In this document: piece after piece, positions 6,821 to 16,299 of the stretch
How positions within the stretch are numbered: the first letter of the stretch is position 1
Layout of the letters: each line of letters begins with the position of its first letter
Origin: Pseudobutyrivibrio sp. YE44
Lineage (GTDB): Bacteria > Bacillota > Clostridia > Lachnospirales > Lachnospiraceae
Direction of reading: 5' to 3'
Assembly: GCF_900104335.1 (NCBI RefSeq)
Contig: NZ_FMXT01000001.1
Location: forward strand, 372,001-436,000
Length of the DNA stretch: 64,000 nucleotides
The notes under the pieces: generated by a model
The model's database searches: none
The model's input: only the letters and a program-made list of their open reading frames with translations
Told to the model about the DNA's origin: nothing
Made by a program: the position numbers and the translations under genes

Positions 6821-9475
6821 ATGGCAAAAATTAAAGTACATGAGTTAGCCAAAGAGCTTTCAAAGGAGAGCAAGGACATTATCGCTTTCCTTGAGGCAAG
6901 TGGTATAGAGGCAAAACCTCAGAGTGGTGTAGAGGATGATATGGCAGCTAAAATTAGATCAAAGTTTGGCGCTAAATCAGAGGCTAAGGCTGAGGTTAAG
7001 GCTGAAAAGAAAGATAAGGAAGGCAATCCTGTTAAGAAGCCACGTCCAGTGGACAAGGATGGCAATCCAATCAAGAAAAAGAAAAACGTTTTCGTTGTAA
7101 CTAGAGATAGAGACGACAGAAGAAGACGTGGTTCTGATTCTTCAAGAAACGAAAATAGAGACAACAATGGTCAGAAGAAGGCTCAGGCTCCAGCACAGCC
7201 AAGAGGCCCAATCAGACCACGTTCTTTTGCAGATGGTGTTCGTCCATCTCAGAGAGCTAGTGCTCAGTCTCAGGATACAGAGTTTGTTTCTAAGAAGCAG
7301 GTAAAAGAGGAGGCTCAGGAGCGTCCAGCTAAGAAGCAGGATAGAAACGAGCGTCCAGAGCGTAATAACGATAGAAGAGACAACAGACAGGATAGAAATA
7401 ACCGTTCTGACAGACCAGCACGTGGTGATAAGCAAGCTGGAAATCGTCCAGAGAGAGGCGACAGACCAAATCGTGGTGAGAGACCTGAAGGCGGTAGAGG
7501 TGACGGAAGAAACAATCGTCCTTCACAGGCTGCTTCAGCTCCAGATATGTCTCCATCTTCTAATGCTAAGGGCGGACGTCGTGACGACAAGAAAAAGAAG
7601 AATAACGATAGAGATAACAACTTAGGCGGCAAGAAGCAGGAGCGCTTTGTAAACCTTGAAAAGAACGGTGGAAAGAAGAAAAAGAACAACACACCTAAGA
7701 CTCCAGAGCGTGATATGAACGAAGTTCTTACTATCACAATTCCAGATAGAATCACTATCAAGGATCTTGCTGATAAGATGAAGGTTCAGGCATCAGCAGT
7801 TGTTAAGACTCTTTTCATGAAGGGTACAATGGTTACAGTAAACCAGGAAGTTGACTTTGAGAAGGCAGAGGAAATTGCTCTTGAGTTCAACTGTATCTGT
7901 GAGGAAGAGGAAAAGGTTGATGTTATCGCAGAGCTTCTTAAGGAAGAGGAAGAGGATACAACAAACTTCCCATCACGCCCACCTGTTGTCTGCGTAATGG
8001 GTCACGTTGACCACGGTAAAACATCACTTCTTGATGCAATCCGTGATACAAAGGTTACAGACCGTGAGGCTGGTGGTATTACACAGCACATCGGTGCTTA
8101 TACAGTTTCAATTAATGGTCAGGACATCACATTCCTTGATACTCCTGGTCATGAGGCCTTCACAGCTATGCGTATGCGTGGTGCCAACTCAACAGATATC
8201 GCAATCCTTGTAGTTGCTGCTGATGACGGTGTTATGCCTCAGACAGTTGAAGCTATTAACCATGCAAAGGCTGCAGGTATCGAAATCATTGTTGCAATCA
8301 ACAAGATTGATAAGCCTAATGCAAATATTGATAGAGTTAAGCAGGAACTTTCTGAGTATCAGCTCATCCCAGAGGATTGGGGCGGAAGCACAGTATTCTG
8401 TCCAGTTTCAGCTCACACAAAGGAGGGTATCGACAACCTTCTTGAGATGATTCTTCTTACAGCAGAGGTTCTTGAGCTTAGAGCAAATCCAAACCGTAAG
8501 GCTCGTGGTCTTGTTATCGAGGCTCAGCTTGATAAGGGACGTGGTGCTGTTGCTACAGTTCTCGTTCAGAAGGGTACACTTCACGTTGGTGATCCTGTTG
8601 CCTGCGGTAGCTGCTACGGTAAGGTTCGTGCTATGCTTGACGACACAGGAGCTCGTGTAAAGAGCGCTGGTCCTTCAGTTCCTGTAGAGATTCTTGGTCT
8701 TTCTGAGGTTCCAAATGCAGGTGAGGTTCTTATGTCCTTTGATTCAGAGAAGGAAGCTCATGCATTTGCAGATACCTTTGTTGCAGAGCACAAGAACAAG
8801 CTTGTTGAGCAGACTAAGTCTAAGATGTCTCTTGATGCACTCTTTAGTGAGATTGAATCAGGAAACCTTAAGGAACTTGATATCATCGTTAAGGCTGACG
8901 TTCAGGGTTCTGTTGAGGCTGTTAAGCAGTCACTTGAAAAGCTTTCAAACGAGGAAGTTGTTGTTAAGACTATCCACGGTGGCGTTGGTACAATCAATGA
9001 GTCAGACGTTGTTCTTGCATCAGCTTCAAATGCAATCATCATCGGATTTAACGTACGTATCGATCCACAGGCTAAGGCTACAGCTGATAGAGAAGGCGTA
9101 GATCTTCGTCTCTACAAGGTTATTTACGATGCAATCAATGATGTTGAGTCTGCTATGAAGGGTATGCTTGATCCTATCTTCGAAGAGAAGGTTATCGGTC
9201 ATGCAGAAGTTCGTCAGATTTTCAAGGCTTCTGGAATTGGAAACATCGCTGGTTCTTATGTAACAGATGGTTACTTCCAGAGAGATTGTATGGTACGTGT
9301 TACTCGTGAAGGTGAGCTTATCCACGAAGGCAAGCTTGGTTCTCTTAAGAGATTCAAGGATGATGTTAAGGAGGTTAAGTCAAACTTCGAGTGTGGTCTT
9401 GTTATTGAAGACTTCAATGATGTTCAGGAGATGGATATCATCGAGGCCTACATTATGGTTGAGGTACCTAGATAA
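6821..9475 (+). CDS. infB: Translation initiation factor IF-2
   Basis: IF-2 is a GTPase that brings initiator fMet-tRNA to the 30S subunit. The 884-residue protein starts with an IF2_N domain ([16 protein letters not shown]). A disordered Lys/Arg/Asn/Asp-rich linker (about 60-300) and a second IF2_N domain follow. The G domain has GHVDHGKT at 394-401, then DTPGHEAF and NKID. Domains II-IV continue to the C-terminus ([14 protein letters not shown]). The linker is repetitive ([16 protein letters not shown]-like). It overlaps rbfA by one base. Confidence 0.98.
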   Translation: MAKIKVHELAKELSKESKDIIAFLEASGIEAKPQSGVEDDMAAKIRSKFGAKSEAKAEVKAEKKDKEGNPVKKPRPVDKDGNPIKKKKNVFVVTRDRDDRRRRGSDSSRNENRDNNGQKKAQAPAQPRGPIRPRSFADGVRPSQRASAQSQDTEFVSKKQVKEEAQERPAKKQDRNERPERNNDRRDNRQDRNNRSDRPARGDKQAGNRPERGDRPNRGERPEGGRGDGRNNRPSQAASAPDMSPSSNAKGGRRDDKKKKNNDRDNNLGGKKQERFVNLEKNGGKKKKNNTPKTPERDMNEVLTITIPDRITIKDLADKMKVQASAVVKTLFMKGTMVTVNQEVDFEKAEEIALEFNCICEEEEKVDVIAELLKEEEEDTTNFPSRPPVVCVMGHVDHGKTSLLDAIRDTKVTDREAGGITQHIGAYTVSINGQDITFLDTPGHEAFTAMRMRGANSTDIAILVVAADDGVMPQTVEAINHAKAAGIEIIVAINKIDKPNANIDRVKQELSEYQLIPEDWGGSTVFCPVSAHTKEGIDNLLEMILLTAEVLELRANPNRKARGLVIEAQLDKGRGAVATVLVQKGTLHVGDPVACGSCYGKVRAMLDDTGARVKSAGPSVPVEILGLSEVPNAGEVLMSFDSEKEAHAFADTFVAEHKNKLVEQTKSKMSLDALFSEIESGNLKELDIIVKADVQGSVEAVKQSLEKLSNEEVVVKTIHGGVGTINESDVVLASASNAIIIGFNVRIDPQAKATADREGVDLRLYKVIYDAINDVESAMKGMLDPIFEEKVIGHAEVRQIFKASGIGNIAGSYVTDGYFQRDCMVRVTREGELIHEGKLGSLKRFKDDVKEVKSNFECGLVIEDFNDVQEMDIIEAYIMVEVPR

Positions 9476-9846
9476 TGAGAAAAAATTCAGTTAAAAATAC
9501 TCGCATCAATGAAGAAGTTATGCGAGAGCTTAGTAATATTATTCGTCTTGAAGTTAAGGATCCACGCATCTCACCAGTCACCTCTGTGGTGTCTGTTGAG
9601 GTTGCGCCAGACCTTAAAACTGCAAAGGCTTATATTTCAGTGTTAGGTGATGATGAGGCAGTAGCAAAGACTATCGAAGGTCTTAAGAGCTCTGCCGGCT
9701 TCATTCGCCGTGAGCTTGCCCACAGAATCAATCTCAGAAACACACCAGAGATTACCTTCGTAAGTGATCAGTCTATTGCTTACGCTGCAAAGATGAGCAA
9801 GTTAATTGATGAGGTGAATGCACCTTTACACGAGAAAGAAGACTAG
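9475..9846 (+). CDS. rbfA: 30S ribosome-binding factor RbfA
   Basis: RbfA is a KH-type factor for 16S rRNA 5' end maturation. The 123-residue protein has the family segments RINEEVMRELSNII, VKDPRIS, TAKAYISV and RRELAHRINLRNTPEI. The ATG overlaps the infB stop codon. It is followed by a double-hairpin repeat before the DHH phosphoesterase gene. Confidence 0.96.
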   Translation: MRKNSVKNTRINEEVMRELSNIIRLEVKDPRISPVTSVVSVEVAPDLKTAKAYISVLGDDEAVAKTIEGLKSSAGFIRRELAHRINLRNTPEITFVSDQSIAYAAKMSKLIDEVNAPLHEKED

Positions 9847-9892
9847 GCTTCTCCTTGAGGAGAAGCTGTCACCGTAGGTGACTGATGAGGTG
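9846..9892 (+). repeat. Double-hairpin GATGAGG repeat, copy 2
   Basis: Hairpin one pairs GCTTCTCC (9847-9854) with GGAGAAGC (9859-9866) around TTGA. Hairpin two pairs GTCACC (9868-9873) with GGTGAC (9877-9882). The tail is TGATGAGGTG. Both stems differ in sequence from the copy at 451 but keep full pairing, so structure is conserved over sequence. Confidence 0.88.
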
Positions 9893-9909
9893 TAGATAGG
9901 AGAAAAGAC

Positions 9910-10884
9910 ATGATTGAAAATTTTGATACATTATTATCTAACTCAAAAACGGTAGCCATTTCTGGTCATATTCGTCCAGATGGTGACTGTGTTGGCTCAT
10001 GTATGGCTATGTACAATTATGTAGCTACATACTATCCGCAGGTAGAGGTTCATGTCTATCTTGATCCTATTCCAAATATCTTCAAATTCCTCAAGAACAC
10101 AGATAAAATTGAGGATATTCACACTGTACCTGAAGGCACTGTATTTGATTTATACATTGCCTTGGATTGCAGTGATGGAGGCAGATTGGGAGATGCTTTC
10201 AGCTTTTTTGAAGCTGCAAAGCATACCTGTTGCTTCGATCATCACATGACTAATGGTGGCTTCGCAGAGTATTCTTACATAATCCCTGATGATAGCTCTA
10301 CTTGTGAGCTTGTATATAATCAGTTTGGTAAGGATAAAATTACAAAGGATATTGCAGAGTGCTTATACACTGGAATTATTCATGATACTGGTGTATTTCA
10401 GTATTCTTGTACCACAGAAGCTACAATGGATGCTGCAGGCTTTTTAATGAGCCTTGGCATTGATTATCCAAAGATTTGCACAGATACTTACTATGCAAAG
10501 ACAATGATTCAAAATAGAATGCTTGGAAAGGCACTTTTGAATTGTAAGACCTTTGAAGATGGAAAGATTATTGCTGCTGTTATTACTGCCGAGGATATGG
10601 CTGAATACGGTGCATTAAGCAAGCATCTTGAAGGTATTGTTCAGCAGCTTAGAGACACTACAGGTGTTGAGGTTGCTATATTCTTGTATGAGCTTGATGA
10701 TGGAGACTTTAAGGGTAGCACAAGAGCTACAGGAGATGTTGATCTTACTGTTATTTGCCAGAAGTACAACGGCGGCGGACATAAAAAGGCTGCTGGCTTC
10801 TCAGTTAGCACAAAGGATCCATGGTCAATCATTGATGAAATAATAGAGCTAGTAAAGGCTCAATTTGACTCGTTAGGAATCTAG
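9910..10884 (+). CDS. DHH/DHHA1 phosphoesterase, NrnA-like
   Basis: A 324-residue DHH-family phosphoesterase, probably the bifunctional oligoribonuclease / pAp phosphatase NrnA. Metal-binding motifs are GHIRPDGDCVGS near residue 20, ALDCSD near 83, and the DHH signature in FDHHMTNGGF near 108. HDTGVFQYSCT follows near 158. The C-terminal DHHA1 part contains YNGGGHKKAAGF. It sits between rbfA and truB as in other Firmicutes. The exact substrate is inferred from family and context. Confidence 0.88.
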   Translation: MIENFDTLLSNSKTVAISGHIRPDGDCVGSCMAMYNYVATYYPQVEVHVYLDPIPNIFKFLKNTDKIEDIHTVPEGTVFDLYIALDCSDGGRLGDAFSFFEAAKHTCCFDHHMTNGGFAEYSYIIPDDSSTCELVYNQFGKDKITKDIAECLYTGIIHDTGVFQYSCTTEATMDAAGFLMSLGIDYPKICTDTYYAKTMIQNRMLGKALLNCKTFEDGKIIAAVITAEDMAEYGALSKHLEGIVQQLRDTTGVEVAIFLYELDDGDFKGSTRATGDVDLTVICQKYNGGGHKKAAGFSVSTKDPWSIIDEIIELVKAQFDSLGI

Positions 10885-10887
10885 TTA

Positions 10888-11793
10888 ATGAAAAGTGGAA
10901 TTATTAATGTCTATAAGGAGGCGGGCTTTACATCCTTTGATGTGGTGGCCAAGCTTAGAGGCATTTTAAAGATAAAAAAAATAGGGCACACTGGTACCTT
11001 AGACCCTGATGCCACTGGTGTCCTTCCTGTTTGTGTAGGCAAAGCAACCAAGCTTTGCGATATGCTTACAGATAAAGATAAGGTTTACGAATGTGTCATG
11101 CTCCTTGGCGTGGAAACTGACACTTACGATATGTCTGGTCGTATATTATCTCGTAATTCTGTAACTTGCACTGAAGCTGAGGTGGAAGAGGCAATTAATT
11201 CTTTTGTTGGGGATATTATGCAGGTTCCCCCTATGTATTCAGCATTAAAGGTTAATGGAAAGAAGCTTTATGAACTTGCCAGAGAGGGTAAGGAGGTAGA
11301 ACGAAAAGCTCGACCAGTTACAATCTTTAGCATTGATATTCTTGATATGTCTCTGCCAGAGGTATCAATTAGAATTCATTGTAGCAAGGGTACATATATC
11401 AGATCATTATGTCACGACGTTGGTGAAAAACTTGGTTGTGGCTGCGCCATGAAGTCTTTGGTTAGAACAAGAGTTAGTCAGTTTGACATATCTGATGCCA
11501 AGACTTTAGATGAAATTCAAAGAATAGCAAATAATGGCAATATCGATGGCATTATGATTGGTATTGCTGATGTTTTTGAAGGACTGGATACAGTCTTTGT
11601 TATTCCTACTGAGGAAGCCATCAAAACAGCGGTGAATGGTGGCAAGATTTCTACAGAGGAAGTTTTTGCTGAGGGGATAAGCAGTTTTGAGGAGGAAAAA
11701 AGATATAGAATCTTTCTTCCTGATAATCGCTTCCTTGGTATATACACTTTCAAGGATTCGAAATTTGTTTTGGAGAAAATGTTTTTGGAATAA
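10888..11793 (+). CDS. truB: tRNA pseudouridine-55 synthase TruB
   Basis: TruB makes pseudouridine 55 in the T loop of tRNA. The 301-residue protein contains the catalytic motif HTGTLDPDATGVLPVCVG with the nucleophilic Asp near residue 42, plus KVYECVMLLGVETDTYD, PPMYSALKVNGKKLYELAR and the GTYIRSLCHD motif. It starts three bases after the DHH gene's stop codon and runs directly into ribF. Confidence 0.97.
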   Translation: MKSGIINVYKEAGFTSFDVVAKLRGILKIKKIGHTGTLDPDATGVLPVCVGKATKLCDMLTDKDKVYECVMLLGVETDTYDMSGRILSRNSVTCTEAEVEEAINSFVGDIMQVPPMYSALKVNGKKLYELAREGKEVERKARPVTIFSIDILDMSLPEVSIRIHCSKGTYIRSLCHDVGEKLGCGCAMKSLVRTRVSQFDISDAKTLDEIQRIANNGNIDGIMIGIADVFEGLDTVFVIPTEEAIKTAVNGGKISTEEVFAEGISSFEEEKRYRIFLPDNRFLGIYTFKDSKFVLEKMFLE

Positions 11794-11795
11794 TT

Positions 11796-12713
11796 ATGGA
11801 GTATTTACATTCTTTATTTGATACTAAAATTTCAGAGCCTACAGCTGTGACTGTAGGCAAATTTGATGGTATTCACAGAGGTCATACACTTCTTACAACT
11901 GATATCATTTCTAAGAAAAGTCAAGGCTTAAAGTCTTGTCTTATTACCTTTACTAATTCACCTAGAATTGCCCTTGAACTTGATAAAACACCTTCTCTTA
12001 TTACCAACAAAGAGAGAATGTATATGTTGGATAATGGTGGATTAGATTATCTTATCGAATGTCCTTTTGATGAGCGTCTTATGCAGACAGATGCAAAAAG
12101 CTTTATTCAATTTTTGGTTGATAATCTTAATATGAAATATATGATTTCAGGTTCTGATTTTACCTTTGGATATAAAGGTGCAGGTAATGTTCAGCTGCTG
12201 GCAGATTTATCCTCTGAGCTAGGGTTTGAATATAAGGTAATTGAAAAGATAAAGCTTAATGATAGAGATATTAGTAGTACATATATCCGTGAGGAGCTTA
12301 AAAACGGTCATATACATGACGTAAACAATATGTTAGGCTATGACTACTTTGTATGGGGAGAGGTTGTTCATGGGGCTCATTTAGGCCATACAATCGGTAT
12401 TCCTACTATAAACATTATGCCAGAGAAGATGAAGCTGGTTCCAAAGTTTGGTGTTTATGTTACCACAATAGATTTTGACGGTCGTATTTACCATGGTGTT
12501 ACAAACGTTGGGACGAAGCCGTCGGTTACAGATCAAAATATAGTTGGAATTGAGACGCATATTCTTGATTACAATGGAGATCTTTACGGTAGATATGTAA
12601 AGGTCACCTTCAAAAACTTCCTTAGACCTGAGATGAAGTTCAATTCCATTGAGGAGCTTACAGCCCAGATGAATAAGGATAAGGTGTTGGCTAAAGAGTA
12701 CTTTAATAACTAG
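11796..12713 (+). CDS. ribF: Bifunctional riboflavin kinase / FAD synthetase
   Basis: RibF phosphorylates riboflavin to FMN and adenylates FMN to FAD. The 305-residue protein has an N-terminal nucleotidyltransferase domain (VGKFDGIHRGHTLL near 21-34, ISSTYIREEL near 165). The C-terminal riboflavin kinase domain contains GAHLGHTIGIPTINI and GRIYHGVTNVGTKPSV. It is the last gene of the rimP operon. No strong terminator follows; the next gene has its own promoter. Confidence 0.96.
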   Translation: MEYLHSLFDTKISEPTAVTVGKFDGIHRGHTLLTTDIISKKSQGLKSCLITFTNSPRIALELDKTPSLITNKERMYMLDNGGLDYLIECPFDERLMQTDAKSFIQFLVDNLNMKYMISGSDFTFGYKGAGNVQLLADLSSELGFEYKVIEKIKLNDRDISSTYIREELKNGHIHDVNNMLGYDYFVWGEVVHGAHLGHTIGIPTINIMPEKMKLVPKFGVYVTTIDFDGRIYHGVTNVGTKPSVTDQNIVGIETHILDYNGDLYGRYVKVTFKNFLRPEMKFNSIEELTAQMNKDKVLAKEYFNN

Positions 12714-12750
12714 GATTCTTTGTAAATATTACAAAAATGTTACATCGAAA

Positions 12751-12779
12751 TTGACATTAGAGTAATTTCTTGCTATAAT
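12751..12779 (+). promoter_or_regulatory. Consensus promoter of the NlpC/P60 hydrolase gene
   Basis: A perfect TTGACA (12751-12756) and TATAAT (12774-12779) are separated by 17 bases, and TG one base before the -10 gives an extended -10. An inverted repeat, TTTGTAA-ATA-TTACAAA, lies upstream at 12719-12735 and could be an operator or a weak terminator. Confidence 0.88.
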
Positions 12780-12824
12780 CATCAAAGTTTCGGTTTATTT
12801 TGGCTATTTGTTATTGGAGGAATT

Positions 12825-13898
12825 ATGAATAAACGTGTTGTTTCAGCCTTTTCAGTAGCTTGTGCAACATTATTGCTACTTGATTATTGTGCTGATAATA
12901 GATACACAAAAGTTGATACTTCTGTAAAGACAGAATCAGCTTCAGCTACCGCGGGAGCAGTATCAGTAGCCGCTGTTGATTTATCGTCACTTGAAGAACC
13001 TTCAGTTACCGACTCAAACGCTATTGCAACAGCAAAGTCTCTTGGAGATATTTATGGCTACAAGAACCTTGGTATTTGTAATGTTGATTCAGGTAATCTT
13101 AACATTCGTGAAGAAGCATCTAAGGATTCAAAGCTTGTAGGTAAGCTTCCTGCAAATGCTGGTTGCGAAATCATAGAAACTGAAGGCGAGTGGAGCAAGA
13201 TTAAGTCCGGCGAAGTAGAAGGATACGTTCTTTCAGAATATCTTTTTACTGGCACTGAGGCTTGGGATAAAGCAGTAGAGCTTGCTGAGTTTGTTGCTAC
13301 AGCAAAGACTGGTGGGCTTCGTGTTCGCGGTGAAGGAAATACAGACAGTGAAATTATCTATCAGCTTGCAGAAGGCGAAGAAATCGCTATCCTTGATAAC
13401 ACTCAGGATGAAGAGTGGATTAAGGTTGACGTTGATGGAGACGAGGGATATGTTTGCGCTGAATATGTTGATGTAGACCTTTCACTTAAGACTGCTATGA
13501 CACTTACAGAGGCCAGATATGGTGCTGGTGTTTCTGATGTGCGTATGGCTGTTTGTGAAAACGCTCTTCAGTATGTTGGTAACCGTTATGTTTGGGGTGG
13601 AACAAGCCTTACAAACGGTGTTGACTGCTCAGGTTTCACAATGCAGATTATGAGACAGTACGGTGTTTACCTCAGCCATTCTTCAAAGGCACAGGCAAAT
13701 GAGGGTACAACAATCTCTACATCAGAGCTTAAGCCTGGTGATTTGATATTCTACGGACGTGGAAAGAGTATCAATCACGTTGCCATCTACATTGGTGGTG
13801 GACAGATTTGTCATGCATCAAACAAACGTGATGGTATCAAGATTTCAAACTATATGTACCGTACACCTATTAAGTGTGTAAGAGTATTATATGATTAG
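12825..13898 (+). CDS. Cell-wall hydrolase: two SH3 domains plus NlpC/P60 endopeptidase
   Basis: A predicted exported peptidoglycan endopeptidase of 357 residues. An N-terminal hydrophobic segment (residues 5-20) acts as signal or anchor. Bacterial SH3 domains follow at about 83-140 (NLNIREEAS) and 160-220 (GLRVRGEGN). The C-terminal NlpC/P60 domain has catalytic Cys268 (VDCSGF), His318 (INHVAIY) and His330 (CHASN). NlpC/P60 enzymes usually cut stem peptides, often D-Glu-diamino-acid bonds; the bond cut here is not shown. It has its own consensus promoter and a terminator, so it is monocistronic. Confidence 0.92.
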   Translation: MNKRVVSAFSVACATLLLLDYCADNRYTKVDTSVKTESASATAGAVSVAAVDLSSLEEPSVTDSNAIATAKSLGDIYGYKNLGICNVDSGNLNIREEASKDSKLVGKLPANAGCEIIETEGEWSKIKSGEVEGYVLSEYLFTGTEAWDKAVELAEFVATAKTGGLRVRGEGNTDSEIIYQLAEGEEIAILDNTQDEEWIKVDVDGDEGYVCAEYVDVDLSLKTAMTLTEARYGAGVSDVRMAVCENALQYVGNRYVWGGTSLTNGVDCSGFTMQIMRQYGVYLSHSSKAQANEGTTISTSELKPGDLIFYGRGKSINHVAIYIGGGQICHASNKRDGIKISNYMYRTPIKCVRVLYD

Positions 13899-13914
13899 CA
13901 AACGGGTATATTGT

Positions 13915-13943
13915 AGGCTACCTTTTGGGTAGCCTTTTATTTT
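13915..13943 (+). terminator. Terminator after the NlpC/P60 gene
   Basis: AGGCTACC (13915-13922) pairs with GGTAGCCT (13928-13935) around a five-base loop, followed by a T-rich tail. A TATAAT at 13953-13958, just beyond it, may be the -10 of the next gene; no clear -35 is seen. Confidence 0.85.
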
Positions 13944-14011
13944 GCAATATGATATAATTTTCTTCGTGGTTAGCCACATATTTTGATTATAATTGGAGAG
14001 GATTTTTTAAA

Positions 14012-14521
14012 ATGAGTTTATTAGAACAGTGGCAAAAGATTGCCTACAATCAGAATCAGTCTCAGGCAGATTTACAGAGATTCTGGCAGAATTATTTCCT
14101 TTTAGAGAAAGGCATTTACGAGCAGTTACTTGACGACCCTGACACAGAGGTTAAGGGCACAGTTAAGGAGCTTGCTGAGAAATATAAAATCGAAGTTATG
14201 CCAATGGTTGGTTTCCTTGATGGAATCAACGATTCACTTGTTGAGGCAAACCCAATCGATACAATGGAAGAGGACACTGTTGTTTCTCTTAAGTTCGATA
14301 AGGAAAAGCTTTTCAAGAACATGATTGATGCAAAGGCTGATTGGCTCTATGGTCTTCCACAGTGGGAGAAGATTTTCGATGCTGACAAGCTCAAGGCTCT
14401 TACAAAGGAAGCTAAGAATATGCACACAATCGTTAGAGCTGAAAAGAAGGTTGGACGTAACGATCCATGTCCTTGTGGTTCTGGCAAGAAGTATAAGCAC
14501 TGCTGCATGAACAAGAAGTAA
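14012..14521 (+). CDS. SEC-C metal-binding domain protein
   Basis: A soluble protein of 169 residues. The C-terminal 22 residues form a SEC-C zinc-binding motif ([18 protein letters not shown]), as found at the end of SecA. The first ~145 residues ([17 protein letters not shown] onward) are a helical domain found in clostridial SEC-C proteins of unknown function. There is no SecA motor, so it is not a truncated SecA. GGAGAGG precedes the start, and two terminators follow. Confidence 0.85.
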   Translation: MSLLEQWQKIAYNQNQSQADLQRFWQNYFLLEKGIYEQLLDDPDTEVKGTVKELAEKYKIEVMPMVGFLDGINDSLVEANPIDTMEEDTVVSLKFDKEKLFKNMIDAKADWLYGLPQWEKIFDADKLKALTKEAKNMHTIVRAEKKVGRNDPCPCGSGKKYKHCCMNKK

Positions 14522-14545
14522 AATCATTTATTTTGAAATGATTTT
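14521..14545 (+). terminator. Weak hairpin after the SEC-C gene
   Basis: AAATCATTT (14521-14529) pairs with AAATGATTT (14536-14544), an AT-only stem beginning inside the stop codon. It is probably a weak terminator backed up by the stronger one at 14585. Confidence 0.5.
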
Positions 14546-14584
14546 ATGTGCTATTAAGAAATAATTTATATCAAATACGTCAAA

Positions 14585-14616
14585 AAACACACCTTATTGT
14601 GGGTGTGTTTTTTTTA
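14585..14616 (+). terminator. Strong terminator after the SEC-C gene
   Basis: AAACACACC (14585-14593) pairs with GGGTGTGTTT (14601-14610) and is followed by a run of T. It insulates the SEC-C gene from the GH43 gene. Confidence 0.9.
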
Positions 14617-14641
14617 TACTATGATAGGCGGATTATAAAGT

Positions 14642-14757
14642 CTTCCTCTTTTTAAGGGGAAGGTGCCCCCGAAGGGGAGGTTTAATGTAAGCAAAGCTTA
14701 CTAGGTCACAAAAGTTGATTACTAAAGTAATCATCCTTTTGGACCAGATGATGAGGT
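14642..14757 (+). repeat. Double-hairpin GATGAGG repeat, copy 4, expanded with two further hairpins
   Basis: CTTCCTCTT (14642-14650) pairs with AAGGGGAAG (14654-14662), and CCCC-GAA-GGGG forms at 14667-14677, as in the other copies. Two extra hairpins follow. GTAAGC-AAA-GCTTAC is at 14687-14701. A nested hairpin at 14704-14745 has stems GGTC/GACC, CAAAAG/CTTTTG and GATTACT/AGTAATC. The family tail GATGAGGTT closes the block. It looks like a standard copy with a hairpin cassette before its tail. Confidence 0.7.
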
Positions 14758-14783
14758 TAGTAATAAATTAGGAGAAGTATGCT

Positions 14784-16286
14784 ATGAAAGTTTTAAACCC
14801 ATTACTGAATCTAGACATGCCAGACATGGATGTTATCAAGGTCGGTGACATTTACTATATGGTAAGCACCACTATGTTTTTCACTCCAGGTGCTCCAATC
14901 CTTCGTTCTAAGGATTTAAAGAATTGGGAAATTGTATCTTATATTTTTGACAAGATTGCAGATAATGATATCTACGAATTGAGAAATGATAAGAATGCTT
15001 ATGGAGCTTGTCAGTGGGCGACATCCTTAGTAGAAAGAAACGGACATTTCTATGCTTGTTTTGTTTGCAATGATTTAAAGAAAACTTTTATTTTTGACAC
15101 TGATGATATTGAAAAATCTTTTTGGAATCGTCATGTTTTAGACGGAATATATCATGATATGAGCTTCTTATTCCTTGAAGGTCGATCTTATCTTGTATAT
15201 GGAAATGGTGATATTTATATTACTGAGCTAGAGGATGATTTATCTGGAATAAAGGAAGACGGCTTACACAGGCTATTATTTTCTACACCAAGGAAGGATG
15301 AAGGCATCATGCTTCGCTGCGAGGGGTGTAGAGCCTACGTAAGAAACGGTTATATTTATCTATCCTTTATTGAGTGGCCTGCAGTGGGAGTGGATAATTT
15401 CCGCCGTCGCCAGGTTTGTTATCGTTCACGCTCACTTAATAAGCCTTTTGAAAGAAAAATCATTTTTGATGATGATATGGGCTATAAGAACCGTGGTATT
15501 GCTCAAGGCGTGTTTGTTGAAGGTCCAGATGGAAATTGGTACAGTATGTTGTTCCAGGATCATGGAGCGGTAGGTCGTATTCCTTACTTGCTTCCAATGA
15601 AGTGGGAAAATGATTGGCCGGTTGTTGGTGTTGATGGAATGACTCCTTCTGAATTGAATCTCGATATAAAAGAGGTTAAGACTTCGCCTTTGGTGGTTAG
15701 TGATAGCTTCAATCATGGTGAAAATGAGCTACCACTTCAATTCCAATGGAACCATAATCCTATAAAGGAGGGTTGGTCTTTTACAGCCAGACCTGGATAC
15801 TTACGACTTAAGAATTATCAGCTTGCCACATCTATTATGGATGCTAGAAACACTCTTACTGAAAGAACAGTAACTCCAAAATCTGTATTTACCATTGAGG
15901 GAGATTTCTCGGGAATGAAGGGTGGAGACTATGCTGGTCTTGCAGCTTTTATGGGTAAATATGGCACTATTGGTTTGTGCAAATGTAATGGTGAGTTTTA
16001 CATATCTCAGCAGCGCAGGGATAAAAAAACAATTAGAGAAAATGTAAGCTCAATAAAAGGCTTTAATTGTAATCATTTTTGGCTTAGAATAGTGTTTGAT
16101 TTCGAAAATGATGATAAGGCTTATTTCTATTATTCTGTAGATGGAAAAGATTTTGTAGCCTTTGGTGAGCCTCTTGCTATGGAGTTTACCCTTGATGTTT
16201 TTGTAGGATATCGTATAGGCGTATTTTCTTATGGTACAAAGAATCTTGGAGGTGTTGTAGATTTTCGAAATCTAGTCTTTGAATAA
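14784..16286 (+). CDS. Glycoside hydrolase family 43, intracellular xylosidase/arabinosidase-like
   Basis: A 500-residue GH43 enzyme without a signal peptide, so probably cytoplasmic. It has a five-bladed propeller N-terminal half with the catalytic-base region near Asp11-Asp16 (DMPDMDV) and a likely catalytic acid Glu180 in RCEGCRAY. From about residue 310 there is a beta-sandwich C-terminal domain like that of beta-xylosidases (DSFNHGE, then LPLQFQWNHNP). Likely substrates are short xylo- or arabino-oligosaccharides; specificity cannot be read from sequence. RBS AGGAGAAG lies upstream; the next gene follows 13 bases later. Confidence 0.88.
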   Translation: MKVLNPLLNLDMPDMDVIKVGDIYYMVSTTMFFTPGAPILRSKDLKNWEIVSYIFDKIADNDIYELRNDKNAYGACQWATSLVERNGHFYACFVCNDLKKTFIFDTDDIEKSFWNRHVLDGIYHDMSFLFLEGRSYLVYGNGDIYITELEDDLSGIKEDGLHRLLFSTPRKDEGIMLRCEGCRAYVRNGYIYLSFIEWPAVGVDNFRRRQVCYRSRSLNKPFERKIIFDDDMGYKNRGIAQGVFVEGPDGNWYSMLFQDHGAVGRIPYLLPMKWENDWPVVGVDGMTPSELNLDIKEVKTSPLVVSDSFNHGENELPLQFQWNHNPIKEGWSFTARPGYLRLKNYQLATSIMDARNTLTERTVTPKSVFTIEGDFSGMKGGDYAGLAAFMGKYGTIGLCKCNGEFYISQQRRDKKTIRENVSSIKGFNCNHFWLRIVFDFENDDKAYFYYSVDGKDFVAFGEPLAMEFTLDVFVGYRIGVFSYGTKNLGGVVDFRNLVFE

Positions 16287-16299
16287 TGGAGCATAGATT

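Noticed and set aside
7315-7761. Minus-strand open frame of 148 codons across the infB linker
   Set aside because: It lies opposite the repetitive Lys/Arg/Asn-rich part of IF-2. The Ser/Leu/Phe-rich translation is the complement of that low-complexity coding sequence, with no ribosome binding site or family motif.
12719-12735. TTTGTAA-ATA-TTACAAA palindrome as a defined regulator site
   Set aside because: It is suggestive, but it is short and AT-only, seen once, and no cognate regulator is nearby; it could also be a weak terminator after ribF.
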